The notes beneath the pieces were generated by a model. The model had not been told where the DNA came from. It searched no databases and saw only the letters and a list, made by a program, of their open reading frames with translations. From JAJDIA01 sp031555145 (GTDB lineage: Bacteria; Bacteroidota; Bacteroidia; Bacteroidales; Tannerellaceae): a stretch of 64,000 bases of DNA. Positions within the stretch are counted from its first letter, which is position 1. Every line of letters begins with the position of its first letter. The stretch covers positions 1 through 64,000 of the forward strand of contig JAVBUR010000067.1 in NCBI GenBank assembly GCA_031555145.1, in the 5' to 3' direction. This document shows, in pieces, positions 1-9,011 of this stretch. The translations under genes and the position numbers were made by a program.

Positions 1-160
1 TGGAACTTTTTGTTCCTTATGATAAACTTTTAGTTCCATGCAGATGGAACTCCGGATGGTTGCAGGCGCGACAAAAGCAACTACACGACCCCACAACAAA
101 AACATTCAATTCCGGATAGACTTGAAGCTGAACGATCTTCAGATTCGGACAAATGTGAAT
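1..160 (+). repeat. Dispersed intergenic repeat, copy 1 (cut by window edge)
   Basis: The first 160 bases closely match 59056-59190 near the other end of the window, in the same orientation. The repeat holds GTTCC-headed units starting at 12 and 33, the second forming a hairpin GTTCCAT-gcag-ATGGAAC at 33-50. The match then continues through a stretch that can be read as a short peptide beginning MELRMVAGATKA. It is the same arrangement as the end of the larger copy at 59000. The left part lies outside the window. No transposase or target duplication is visible. Confidence 0.75.
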
Positions 161-163
161 ATT

Positions 164-499
164 TTACGACTTCTTCAAGAAGCACGTTTTCAAGACAATA
201 CTGCTGCCGTCTATTTTGCAATCCACTTCATCAGAGTTTTCTGTCAGGCGAATGCTTTTGACTTTTGTTCCTTGTTTAATCACCATCGACGAACCTCTCA
301 CCGGAAGATCTTTGACCACAGTAACCGCATTGCCATCTGCTAAAAGATTACCATTACAATCTTTGGATTGGTTTTCGGCTGCATCTTCCAATTCCTCTCC
401 TTCTACCCATTCGTGAGCACAATCGGGACAAACATATAACGATCCGTCAAAATACGTGTTATCCATTTTACACAACGGACAATCTACCATTTCACTCAT
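164..499 (-). CDS. yjdM: PhnA/YjdM-family zinc-ribbon protein
   Basis: This 111-residue protein has exactly the length of E. coli YjdM (old name PhnA) and the same architecture: an N-terminal zinc ribbon (C7-x2-C10 and C24-x2-C27) followed by a small beta-barrel domain with the family motif DxNGNLLADG(N/D)xVTVVKDL and the ending CKIDG..LK..F.KK. Despite the old name it is not shown to act in phosphonate breakdown, and its role is unknown. It stands alone, reading toward the repeat at the window edge. The start ATG at 499 is the only reasonable one because the ribbon begins six residues later. Family assignment is firm; function is not. Confidence 0.93.
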   Translation of the reverse strand: MSEMVDCPLCKMDNTYFDGSLYVCPDCAHEWVEGEELEDAAENQSKDCNGNLLADGNAVTVVKDLPVRGSSMVIKQGTKVKSIRLTENSDEVDCKIDGSSIVLKTCFLKKS

Positions 500-684
500 G
501 ATTTATTATTCTATATTTCAGTATTATACGCTTATATTTCACTCTATCTAAATTATTCATTACAAAGATAATGAAATCATACAAGTAAAACGCACTTCAA
601 CAGTGAATTTACTACAAGCAGCGTACTATAGGCAATATCATTGAGTGTCTATAATCTACATAGAATCAACGCAATAAAGGATAT

Positions 685-718
685 AGAAAGAGGATGCATT
701 GTGATACATCCTCTTTCT
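685..718 (-). terminator. Terminator-like hairpin after the PUL
   Basis: Twelve-base arms AGAAAGAGGATG (685-696) and CATCCTCTTTCT (707-718) form a perfect stem with a 10-base loop, 17 bases past the stop of the GH105 gene. On the minus strand the stem is followed by a weak T-rich stretch, so it probably ends the PUL transcript. Confidence 0.65.
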
Positions 719-734
719 CTCTATGGCAGACCTA

Positions 735-1844
735 TTATTTTTCCAGAAGGGCGGCGACACACCAAAGGTAGGGCGCTTGTCCGTGGAAGTCGCCGGCCAC
801 ACGGGGACGGTCGTAATAGTATTGTTTGTCGTTCTTTTTGCCGGTACCGATACAGACTTCGGTTACATTATTCCGTTCGTCTATATACGGGATTAAAGCC
901 AGCCAGGCTTTACGGGCAGCCGGAGCATATTCTTCGGCGTTTAACCATCCCTGTTTGACACCTACAATAAAGGCATAGGTAAACATAGCTGATCCGGAGG
1001 TTTCCGGCCAACAGTCAGCTTCATTGATGAGTTGGTTCCAGATGCCGTTTGGTTGCTGGTATTTTTTCAGACTTTCCATCATGGTGAGGTAACCTTTCAT
1101 AATACGCGCACGGTCTTTGTGATCTTCCGGTAAATCGCGAAGGATATTGGCCATTCCGACAGCCATCCATCCGTCTCCCCGCGCCCAATAGTAAGGTACA
1201 TCCGGCGCATGATAGAAAAGGCCGTTGGGACGTTGCAGTTCGTCCAGATACATTACCATTTCGGCAGCTGCCCGGTCAAGGTATTTGCGGTCGCCAGTTA
1301 CTTTATAGGCCTGGAATTGTACGACGGTAATCATATACATATCGTCGATCCACAAACGGGTTTGCCAGGAATAACCTTTTTCCGCCCAATATTTTTCCTC
1401 AATAGTCGGATTCTTGGGTAATTCCCACTGGCTATCTGCGTAGGCCATTCCCAGTTCCTGGTATCGTTTATCTTTCGTCAGTTGATACAGTTGTAGCGTC
1501 AATCCCCCAAACATATTGTAATCTACGTGGTTCATGGGTGGCAACAGCGCTTTTTCCCTGGTAAAGAAAGGCTCAAATTTGTTCTGCAACTGCTTGATCA
1601 GTTCCTGATTCTTTGTTAGAACAGCAAAATCAAGTGCACCGGACCATGTGCAGACTTCCGCATAATGGATATATCTCCCGGCATACAGGTCGTGCCTGTC
1701 GTCTACAAAATGGTAAGCTAAACGCTTTCCTACTTCTTCCGGCGTAGAGCCTTTCGGAAAGTTTGTTAGCGGATTTCCCTGAGAGCATAAAAGCTGAAAA
1801 GGGAAAAAAGCGAGTAATAAAAATAGTTTTTTACACATAATCAA
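735..1844 (-). CDS. GH105-family unsaturated uronyl hydrolase
   Basis: A secreted (alpha/alpha)6-barrel enzyme of the GH88/GH105 group, which removes the 4,5-unsaturated uronic acid that polysaccharide lyases leave on oligosaccharide ends. The signal peptide covers about residues 3-21 (KKLFLLLAFFPFQLLCS). Family blocks are WIDDMYM near 165-171 (the likely catalytic Asp region), YYWARGDGWMAVGMANIL near 218-235 and PETSGSAMFTYAF near 290. The 369-residue length is normal for GH105. Translation may begin at the ATG at 1844 or the one at 1838, which gives the cleaner signal peptide. It is the last gene of a SusC/SusD locus, 38 bases after a sulfatase, so the substrate is probably a sulfated, uronic-acid glycan. 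GH88 is the alternative family; the WARGDGW block favours GH105. Confidence 0.85.
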   Translation of the reverse strand: MIMCKKLFLLLAFFPFQLLCSQGNPLTNFPKGSTPEEVGKRLAYHFVDDRHDLYAGRYIHYAEVCTWSGALDFAVLTKNQELIKQLQNKFEPFFTREKALLPPMNHVDYNMFGGLTLQLYQLTKDKRYQELGMAYADSQWELPKNPTIEEKYWAEKGYSWQTRLWIDDMYMITVVQFQAYKVTGDRKYLDRAAAEMVMYLDELQRPNGLFYHAPDVPYYWARGDGWMAVGMANILRDLPEDHKDRARIMKGYLTMMESLKKYQQPNGIWNQLINEADCWPETSGSAMFTYAFIVGVKQGWLNAEEYAPAARKAWLALIPYIDERNNVTEVCIGTGKKNDKQYYYDRPRVAGDFHGQAPYLWCVAALLEK

Positions 1845-1882
1845 TTACTTATAATGTTATTAAATGGTTTATTATTGAACCC

Positions 1883-3514
1883 TTATTTCGCCCAGTCCGG
1901 TTGGGGGAATTGCCGGATCGGACTGTAACGGATATAGGTCTCGAATATTTCTTTATCGGGACCGACCATACGGGGATCGCCGGATCGCTGCATTTCATTC
2001 TGAAGAGCAACTTTCAGTTCCCCTTCGGCTGCGGCATATGTTGCATTTCCAGCTAAATTATGCAAACAGAATGGATCGTTGCCCACATCGTATAATTCGA
2101 ATTCCGGACGGATATCGTATGCCAGGTCGAAATAAGGACGGATAGCCGGGTCTTTATAGTGCTCGATAAGGAATGATTTTGAGGGGGCGGCATCGACATC
2201 GGTAAATGCCCATTCGGGTTGATGAATGCCTTTTTCGTCAAGACCGTACATCGGATAGGGCTGCCCCGTTTTCTCATCGATAGCCTGGGGATCACCGGCG
2301 GGCCAACGTTCGGGCTTCATATTCCAGATATAGAGGTACTCCCTGCTACGCACAGCGCGTTGGGGATAGCCGAGGTTTTCCCAACGGGAAGAGGAATGGC
2401 GCTCGCGCCCCATAAATACGTATTCTTTGGTTTCATCTACCCTACTCTCCTTTTCCGACCGGAGAATGTTCACGATACTTCGGCCTGAAAGGGGAAGCAT
2501 TCCGTCTGGCTTTATGCCAGCCATTTCCAGGATGGTAGGTGCAATGTCTACAAAACCTACCGGATCGTCTACCCGGCGTTTAGCGGGGAACCCATTCGGG
2601 TAACTGATAGCCAAAGGAACATGCACGCCGTATTCAAAGCAGTTCGCCTTTGCCCGGGGAAAAGGCATACCATTATCAGCTGTTACCATAACGATGGTAT
2701 TATCAAGTTCGCCAATCGAATCTAGATAATTCAGCATGCTGTAAAGATGGGAATCCGCCCATTCGATTTCTACGGCATAATCGAGTATATCTCCTTTTAT
2801 CTCTTTCGAATCAGGGAAGAAACCAGGGACATCTACCTGAGTGAGTTCTTTGCCGTTGCGTTTCCATGATCCTTTTTCGTAAGCGCGGTGAGGCTCGGTC
2901 GAGCCATACCAGAAATAGAAGGGTTGTTCCGGTTCGCGTTGCTGCATGAAATCACGGAAATTACTAAAATAGTCAATCAACCCGATACCATCGGCTGTTC
3001 TCGGGTCTGACGGGCTGTTTTTTTTATATCGGTGCTTATTGTAGGCACGACCGGCGGCATTCTCTTTTCTCCACAGCGAATCTTCCTCATTCTTGGCATA
3101 TTGGAAAGGATCGACACCTTTTCCTGTAAATCCGGTGTGGTAGCCATTCGCAGCAAGCAGATCGACAAAGGGAACAAATTCTTTCATCCAGGAGGAGGCA
3201 TGCTGCCCAGCCTGTTTATTCTGCCAATGATGTCGTCCGGTCACCAAAGCGCTCCGTGATGGAGCGCTTCCCGGTGATCCGGCATAACAATTGGTGAAAT
3301 AAATGCCGTTGGCCGCCACTCTGTCAAATCCGGGAGTATGTACATACCGGCAGCCGGCAAAGCTTGTATGCGCATACGACTGATCGTCATTGATCACAAA
3401 AAGGATATTGGGCCGTTTCACCGGTTCCTTTTGTCGTTGTTGGCATCCGGCAAGCATACCTGAACCCAGCGAAAGAAAAACGATTCCGGGCAAATATCTC
3501 ATGGCATCATTCAT
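1883..3514 (-). CDS. Serine-type sulfatase lipoprotein (S1 family, heparan N-sulfatase-like)
   Basis: A type I sulfatase removing sulfate groups from a glycan. It begins RPNILFVINDDQSYAH, carrying the metal-binding Asp pair, followed by the activation motif SAPSRSALVTGR. The first residue of that motif is Ser rather than Cys, so the formylglycine would have to be made by a radical-SAM maturase (anSME) as in other Bacteroides sulfatases. A lipobox LAGC follows a short hydrophobic stretch, so the enzyme should be lipid-anchored. An open frame extends upstream to 3571 but would overlap susD; ATG at 3514 or 3502 fits the signal peptide better. The general pattern (the ASSWMKEF..LLAANGYHTGFTGKG block) resembles N-sulfoglucosamine sulfohydrolases. 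Its place between susD and GH105 ties it to glycan degradation. Confidence 0.88.
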   Translation of the reverse strand: MNDAMRYLPGIVFLSLGSGMLAGCQQRQKEPVKRPNILFVINDDQSYAHTSFAGCRYVHTPGFDRVAANGIYFTNCYAGSPGSAPSRSALVTGRHHWQNKQAGQHASSWMKEFVPFVDLLAANGYHTGFTGKGVDPFQYAKNEEDSLWRKENAAGRAYNKHRYKKNSPSDPRTADGIGLIDYFSNFRDFMQQREPEQPFYFWYGSTEPHRAYEKGSWKRNGKELTQVDVPGFFPDSKEIKGDILDYAVEIEWADSHLYSMLNYLDSIGELDNTIVMVTADNGMPFPRAKANCFEYGVHVPLAISYPNGFPAKRRVDDPVGFVDIAPTILEMAGIKPDGMLPLSGRSIVNILRSEKESRVDETKEYVFMGRERHSSSRWENLGYPQRAVRSREYLYIWNMKPERWPAGDPQAIDEKTGQPYPMYGLDEKGIHQPEWAFTDVDAAPSKSFLIEHYKDPAIRPYFDLAYDIRPEFELYDVGNDPFCLHNLAGNATYAAAEGELKVALQNEMQRSGDPRMVGPDKEIFETYIRYSPIRQFPQPDWAK

Positions 3515-3560
3515 CAGTATCATTTCTGAACATATTATTTTAGTGGCAAAATAACGAATT

Positions 3561-5426
3561 CTAATTCTCACTATACACTAATGGCGGCACATTTTTTTCT
3601 GTTCCGGGATAACCTTTATTCTGATTGATGATTCCTCCGGTATTTGTATTGATTGCATACGAGGGAACAGGCCAGAAGATATGGAACGGTGAACAGGTAA
3701 AATAGTTACCGTAAGGAGTACGGACGCCTTTATTATAGAAGTCACTTATTTCCACCACTCTATCATACCAGAAATTATCGTCGGTGATACGATCCATACT
3801 GTATGTCTTGCCATTATAACAGGTGATGCCCGTCCGTGCGAAGGTAATGGCCATTCTTGTTAATTCGACTTTCCGGGGTTCTTCATAATACAATTCACGC
3901 GCCCTTTCATCTAATACCACCCCGATCTGCTTTGCCTGGACATCCGAAGCCGTATACATATACTGGGCATTTGCTCTTTTCCGGATCGTATTGATATCAT
4001 TGGCGGCCTTCTGCCATTCGTTTTTCCAGATATATGCTTCGGCTCTGAGTAAGTATGTCTCAGCTAAACGGAAAATATAAAAATCACCGGGACCACCCTG
4101 AGGCTGCACCTTGTCAGGGTCCGGATACCATACTTTATAGTGCGGCCAGCCAAACCAACACCGGATCGTGTCGCCACAGAGAATAACCCCCTGCTCATTA
4201 TACAACTGGAGATTCTTCCCATACCATTCATTATTACTCTTCTTGAGCGCCGGATTATTATAGACTAACGTCTCCATGGTAATCCAGTTCCCATTATCCG
4301 TTCTGTGGCGGTAATCGGAGAAATCTTCTTCCCCCTGGATGGCCCAGACGCCTTTCTGTGCATAATAAGTAGGACGAATACGGGCAATTCCTCTGCCGTA
4401 TTGTTCAACGAGACCTATTTCATTTTTAGCTGCATCCGATAAACCGTTTGCTCCATTGGGTGTCTTTATAGCACCCGTCAGTCCGTAATAAGGAAGTGCA
4501 TTTCGCATGGCATTGACTCCGGTGGTATTTCCATCCATGCCATACCTATCAATTGTCAATAACAGCCCTTCTGTGTTCTCCGACAAACTCTTATTTTCAA
4601 TGCGGAACATATCCCAAACCACATCTTTCTCTGCAACGTTTTTATCCGATCCAAAACGTTGGGTACATAACTTATGAACGCCGCCGTCTATCACGTCTGT
4701 TGTGAGCCGTATCGCATCATCAAACCGGCCTTCTAACAAATAATATTTGGCAAGTAAATGTTTACAGGCGGCATTGGTAACCTGTCCGGCATTGGTCCGA
4801 TTAGCTTCAGGTACATGCTTGACGGCAAATTCCAGATCCTTAATCATTTTCAACCAAATAGATTCTTTTGTTGTGGTATAATAATCCACTTTAGGATCGG
4901 ACGGTTCTTCCAGGACAAGAGGTACATCACCGTACTGAAGCGTTTTCATATAATAGCGATAGGCCCTCATAAAGTAAGCACTTCCCAACAGTTTATTTTT
5001 CGATTCTTCCGATTTAAAGGACGCTTCATTGATGCGGCTGATAACCGTATTACAGTCTTTTATATTGATATACGTATTATCCCAATACCATCCGATTTTT
5101 GTATAAGCTAGGTCGTTATTGGTTCCGTCCGGAAGCATTTGGCTATTCAAGTCCTGCCACGGGGTTGCTTTATCGGTCGAACCGTCGACAGCTATATCCG
5201 AATATTTCATATTGGTACAGAAGGGAGCCTGATCGGTACAATATTCAACCCTCAGACTGGTCAATGCTTTGTCTAATACAGCCTGCAAACCGGCTTCATC
5301 GACTAATACATTTTCCGGCGCATAGAACGATAATGGCTTGGGATCCAGGAAATCCGATCCGCAGGAAGAAAGTAAACAGCAAGCAAGAGAGACTGCCGTT
5401 ACTCTATATTTCATGATTGTTTTCAT
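3561..5426 (-). CDS. SusD/RagB-family glycan-binding lipoprotein
   Basis: Surface lipoprotein that captures glycan and forms the lid of the partner SusC channel. A signal peptide with lipobox LLSSC is followed by the typical SusD start GSDFLDPKPLSFY. Further family marks are AYFMRAYRYYMKTLQYGDVPLVLE in the TPR region and the late segment FRLAETYLLRAEAYIWKN.WQKAANDINTIRKRA, then ERARELYYEEPRKVELTRM. About 620 residues is usual. The frame is open to 5456, overlapping the preceding susC stop, but ATG at 5426 (MKTIMKYRV) gives a normal signal peptide and a 26-base gap; 5414 is also possible. It is co-transcribed with susC upstream and the sulfatase downstream. Confidence 0.95.
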   Translation of the reverse strand: MKTIMKYRVTAVSLACCLLSSCGSDFLDPKPLSFYAPENVLVDEAGLQAVLDKALTSLRVEYCTDQAPFCTNMKYSDIAVDGSTDKATPWQDLNSQMLPDGTNNDLAYTKIGWYWDNTYINIKDCNTVISRINEASFKSEESKNKLLGSAYFMRAYRYYMKTLQYGDVPLVLEEPSDPKVDYYTTTKESIWLKMIKDLEFAVKHVPEANRTNAGQVTNAACKHLLAKYYLLEGRFDDAIRLTTDVIDGGVHKLCTQRFGSDKNVAEKDVVWDMFRIENKSLSENTEGLLLTIDRYGMDGNTTGVNAMRNALPYYGLTGAIKTPNGANGLSDAAKNEIGLVEQYGRGIARIRPTYYAQKGVWAIQGEEDFSDYRHRTDNGNWITMETLVYNNPALKKSNNEWYGKNLQLYNEQGVILCGDTIRCWFGWPHYKVWYPDPDKVQPQGGPGDFYIFRLAETYLLRAEAYIWKNEWQKAANDINTIRKRANAQYMYTASDVQAKQIGVVLDERARELYYEEPRKVELTRMAITFARTGITCYNGKTYSMDRITDDNFWYDRVVEISDFYNKGVRTPYGNYFTCSPFHIFWPVPSYAINTNTGGIINQNKGYPGTEKNVPPLVYSEN

Positions 5427-5452
5427 ATTTCTATTTACTATTAAGTTTCTAA

Positions 5453-8400
5453 TCAAAGTGTCATATTCAATCCAAAAGTGAAAATCCGCTGAGAGCGTGT
5501 TCCATTTTCCGGATCACCGAATTTCCAGTCGGGAGCCCATACGGCGGCATTTCGGAGATTGACAGTCAGTTTAAGATTCGTAATGGACGTCCCCTTCAAT
5601 ACTTTCTGAGGTATTTTATAGGCAAATGCCACATTTTCCAAACGGATATATGATTTATCAAACCATACGTTATAGGATACTCCTTTGGCAGGAGCCGATC
5701 TCAACCGGGCATAATCATCTAGTTGGTTTTCAGGGGTCCAATAAGGGATATCCCAAGAGTTGCAACGATCTTCAATATGGTTGTCGTGTTTTGCCAGGTT
5801 ATAACTTCCTTTATGCCCCCATAGGGAATACAGGACAAAGGAGAATTCAAAATCCCGGTATATAGTAAAAGTGTTGGAAAGTGTCCATGAGAACCGGGGT
5901 GTTTGATATCCTAAAAACTGTTTGTCATCGTCGGTCATCAATCCGTCATTGTTTACATCTTCCAATCGGAAATCGCCGGGTGCCTGGTTCCATTTGGCTG
6001 CTTCTTCTTCCTCTCCGGTCTTCCATGTACCTAAGATCTTATAATCCCATATCACATCCTTTGCTTGCCCGATAAACCAGTTATTCGTCTTATCGTCAGG
6101 TTCTTTTTGCCCGATCAAATTCCCATTGTTATCATACACATCATATTTTTCCCCCGTAATAGAAATAATTTTATTACGGTTGAGGGAGAATATCAGATCG
6201 GATGTCCATTCGAGATTGGACTTCTTCAGATTGACGCTATTCAATGAAAACTCAACACCCCTATTTTTAATCTCTCCCAGATTGGCATAGACTCTTTTAA
6301 AGCCCGTAATGGTAGGAAGCTGTCGATTCACCAACACATCGGTGGTCGACATATTGTATGCTTCGATTGTTCCGCTCAGCATGTTGTTCAATAGTCTGAA
6401 ATCGAGTGCAAAGTTATATGCCTCCGTTTTTTCCCATTTAAGTTTTTTATTTCCCATCGTACTTATTTCCAATGTGGGTATAGTGGCTGCGCTTCCATTC
6501 ACTGCGTTCAGCGATTTCCCTGTTACAATCCTCGATAAGGCAGCATAATTTTCAATATCTCTATTACCGTTGATCCCCCACGAAGCCCGCAATTTCAGAT
6601 AATCGACAAACGGAACTTTAAAGAAATCTTCTTCAGACAGAACCCATCCCAAAGCAGTAGCCGGGAATACGGCATGTGGATTGGAATAACCGAACAATGA
6701 CGAACCATCGCGACGTACAGAAGCGGTCAACAGATATTTATTCTTGTAAATATAATTCATTCGAGCCATCAATGCGTCTGATGTTCTTACCACATCATCA
6801 CTCGATAATACCGGCAATGTACCCACAGACATATCGTGGTAACCCAAGACATCATTGGGGCTAAAATTCTGATTCTCCATTTTTTCGGTATCACTCCTGA
6901 ATTTCTCAAAGTTGGCCAGTAATGTAAGATCTACTTTATGGTCTTTCAGGAATGTCCGATTCCAGTTGACAATATTATCTACCTGCCATTCTCTACGTAA
7001 AGAGTTTTCACGGGAAGCACGGCCCCCAAACAGACTCCATTCGGGATGTGCGGAAGAATCATGTATATGGTTATGATAGAAAACAAACCGGGTAGTATAA
7101 TTCAACGTATAAGTGATACCGAAAGGTAATTCCAGGATGGAATAAATCTTAGGGAAGAAAGTGAAATATTCCATTTCCCGGGTTCTGTATTCTCTTTGCA
7201 ATAATGGATGAAATGCCTGAATGTCGTCATTCGGATACAATTTCATGGTTGTGCCATCGTCCTCATAAAAAGAGCTATAAGGGGTCAAGACCTTGTATTG
7301 TCCGTCATTTACAGGTACCGAACTTTCATCGCGGTATGAGAATTGTGCATTCAGCCCTACTTTCAAAAATTTGGCAGGTTTTCCTTCGAGGTTCACCCTT
7401 GAACGTATGGTAGAGAATTCGTCTCCTTTCGCCAATGACTCATTATTCATGTATCCGAGTGACCAATAGTAGGAAAAGTCTTCCTTCTTACCTGAAAGGC
7501 TTATGTTATAATCCTGACGGGGGCCGTTCTGGAAAATATAATCTTCCCAGTCAATGCTGTTCCCGGCTTTGTAATTCTCAATTTCTATTCCGGTTAATTT
7601 AAGGCCTGATAACCAGGCATCTACCAAATTATCCTTCGTCGTGCTGTGATAAGCCATCCAGGCATCGAGATATTGTGAATCAATTGTACGGGGATCGTCA
7701 AACGGACTCCATGGCGTTTGAGGTACGGTTGCGCTATAGACTGATTTAGCCATATCCGAGCGCCACTTGATAAAGCCTTCCTTATCATACGGTTTAACCC
7801 GATTTGCTGCCGTGGCCAGACCTATTGTCCCACTAAAATTGATGATAGGCTTTTGTGTTTGCCCTTTTTTTGTTGTAATAGCTACGACTCCATTCGTAGC
7901 TCTCGAACCATATACGGCAGCAGAACTAGCATCTTTCATTACGTCCAACTTCTCTATATCATTGGGGTTGATGTCGGAGATGTCTCCATTGTAAATAGCT
8001 CCGTCAACAATAATCAGCGGACTTGATCCTGCTGTCAATGTATTATCGCCCCGAATCATCATATCACCGGAACCCTTGGCTGAAACAGAATAACCTACAT
8101 TCATACCGGGAATACTGGTACGCAACAGGTCGCCGACATTCGAGGGAGTATAATTCTGCATATTTTCGGTTTTCACTTGCGAAATAGATCCCGTCAGGTC
8201 ACTTTTCTTGGCAATACCATATCCTACCACCACCACTTCATCCAGGTTCTGTGTATCTTCCTTCAATGTGATGGCTAACTTTAGTTTGCCCGCAATAGGA
8301 ACTTCCTGTGTGATATACCCAATATACGAGATAAGTAGAACCGCATTGTCCGACGTATTGAATGAGAATTCGCCGTCTAAATTGGTAATAACCCCATTCG

Positions 8401-8875
8401 CTTTATTCCCTTTCTCTATGATATTGGCTCCGATTATGGGGTCCCCCAATTCGTCAATCACTGTTCCCGTAATTATCTTCTTCTGTTGAGCGACGTCTGG
8501 AGCGGAATCTTTCGACGATAAGATAATATAAGATCCCTCCACGGCATAACTGACATTGGTGCCATTAAATAAGTTTTCCAGGAGGTTTTCCAGCGCAACA
8601 TTCGTCTCCCGGACAGATACTTTCCGGTTAACATCCACATGCTTATTATAGACAAACAGGTAATTCGTCTGGCTTTCTATAGCATTCAATACATTTTCGA
8701 GTTCGGTATTTCGTTGATTAATAGTGACCCTTGTGTTCTGCGAGTGTGTGTTTTCCGCGAAAAGACAGAAGACGAAAACAAACAGGGAAAGCATGGTTAT
8801 TTTCATGGATCTAAAAAAGTGTTTACATCGGGAGTATTTTAAGAATAACGATCCCGACAAAGATTTTTTATTCAT
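5453..8875 (-). CDS. SusC/RagA TonB-dependent receptor with STN domain
   Basis: Outer-membrane active transporter for oligosaccharides, 1140 residues. Order of parts: a long basic leader and signal peptide (about 1-45, cleavage near NTHSQN), STN domain (about 50-120), carboxypeptidase-like repeat domain (KIITGTVIDELGDPIIGANI, about 133-210), the SusC TonB-box region LDEVVVVGYG, plug domain with LIIVDGAIYNGDISDINPNDIEKLDVMKDASSAAVYGSRATNG-type sequence, then a 22-strand barrel ending FGLNMTL. The STN domain marks receptors that signal to a FecR anti-sigma factor, and one lies directly upstream. The SusD partner follows. The strong hairpin in the fecR-susC gap may set relative expression. Substrate cannot be read from the receptor itself. 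Confidence 0.97.
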   Translation of the reverse strand: MNKKSLSGSLFLKYSRCKHFFRSMKITMLSLFVFVFCLFAENTHSQNTRVTINQRNTELENVLNAIESQTNYLFVYNKHVDVNRKVSVRETNVALENLLENLFNGTNVSYAVEGSYIILSSKDSAPDVAQQKKIITGTVIDELGDPIIGANIIEKGNKANGVITNLDGEFSFNTSDNAVLLISYIGYITQEVPIAGKLKLAITLKEDTQNLDEVVVVGYGIAKKSDLTGSISQVKTENMQNYTPSNVGDLLRTSIPGMNVGYSVSAKGSGDMMIRGDNTLTAGSSPLIIVDGAIYNGDISDINPNDIEKLDVMKDASSAAVYGSRATNGVVAITTKKGQTQKPIINFSGTIGLATAANRVKPYDKEGFIKWRSDMAKSVYSATVPQTPWSPFDDPRTIDSQYLDAWMAYHSTTKDNLVDAWLSGLKLTGIEIENYKAGNSIDWEDYIFQNGPRQDYNISLSGKKEDFSYYWSLGYMNNESLAKGDEFSTIRSRVNLEGKPAKFLKVGLNAQFSYRDESSVPVNDGQYKVLTPYSSFYEDDGTTMKLYPNDDIQAFHPLLQREYRTREMEYFTFFPKIYSILELPFGITYTLNYTTRFVFYHNHIHDSSAHPEWSLFGGRASRENSLRREWQVDNIVNWNRTFLKDHKVDLTLLANFEKFRSDTEKMENQNFSPNDVLGYHDMSVGTLPVLSSDDVVRTSDALMARMNYIYKNKYLLTASVRRDGSSLFGYSNPHAVFPATALGWVLSEEDFFKVPFVDYLKLRASWGINGNRDIENYAALSRIVTGKSLNAVNGSAATIPTLEISTMGNKKLKWEKTEAYNFALDFRLLNNMLSGTIEAYNMSTTDVLVNRQLPTITGFKRVYANLGEIKNRGVEFSLNSVNLKKSNLEWTSDLIFSLNRNKIISITGEKYDVYDNNGNLIGQKEPDDKTNNWFIGQAKDVIWDYKILGTWKTGEEEEAAKWNQAPGDFRLEDVNNDGLMTDDDKQFLGYQTPRFSWTLSNTFTIYRDFEFSFVLYSLWGHKGSYNLAKHDNHIEDRCNSWDIPYWTPENQLDDYARLRSAPAKGVSYNVWFDKSYIRLENVAFAYKIPQKVLKGTSITNLKLTVNLRNAAVWAPDWKFGDPENGTRSQRIFTFGLNMTL

Positions 8876-8924
8876 ATCTTTGTAGTTCTTTAAGATTAAT
8901 ACAATTAATAATTTGTGTTAATTT

Positions 8925-8957
8925 GATGCCGATAGGTGTGGGGCACTTGTCGGCATC
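8925..8957. terminator. Hairpin between fecR and susC
   Basis: Arms GATGCCGA (8925-8932) and TCGGCATC (8950-8957) enclose a second short stem AGGTG/CACTT. On the plus strand it is followed by TTTTTTGG, a good terminator sequence, but no plus-strand gene precedes it. On the minus strand, the direction of fecR and susC, no T tract follows, so it may be a partial terminator or mRNA-processing hairpin. Confidence 0.5.
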
Positions 8958-9011
8958 TTTTTTGGCTTTTTCTTCGACTTACATCATCTCATAGGCATAT
9001 TTTTTTTAGAG

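Noticed and set aside
38..343. 101-codon plus-strand open frame across the repeat and the phnA-like gene
   Set aside because: After the repeat part it lies antisense over a firmly identified PhnA-family gene; only the first part is shared with the other repeat copy.
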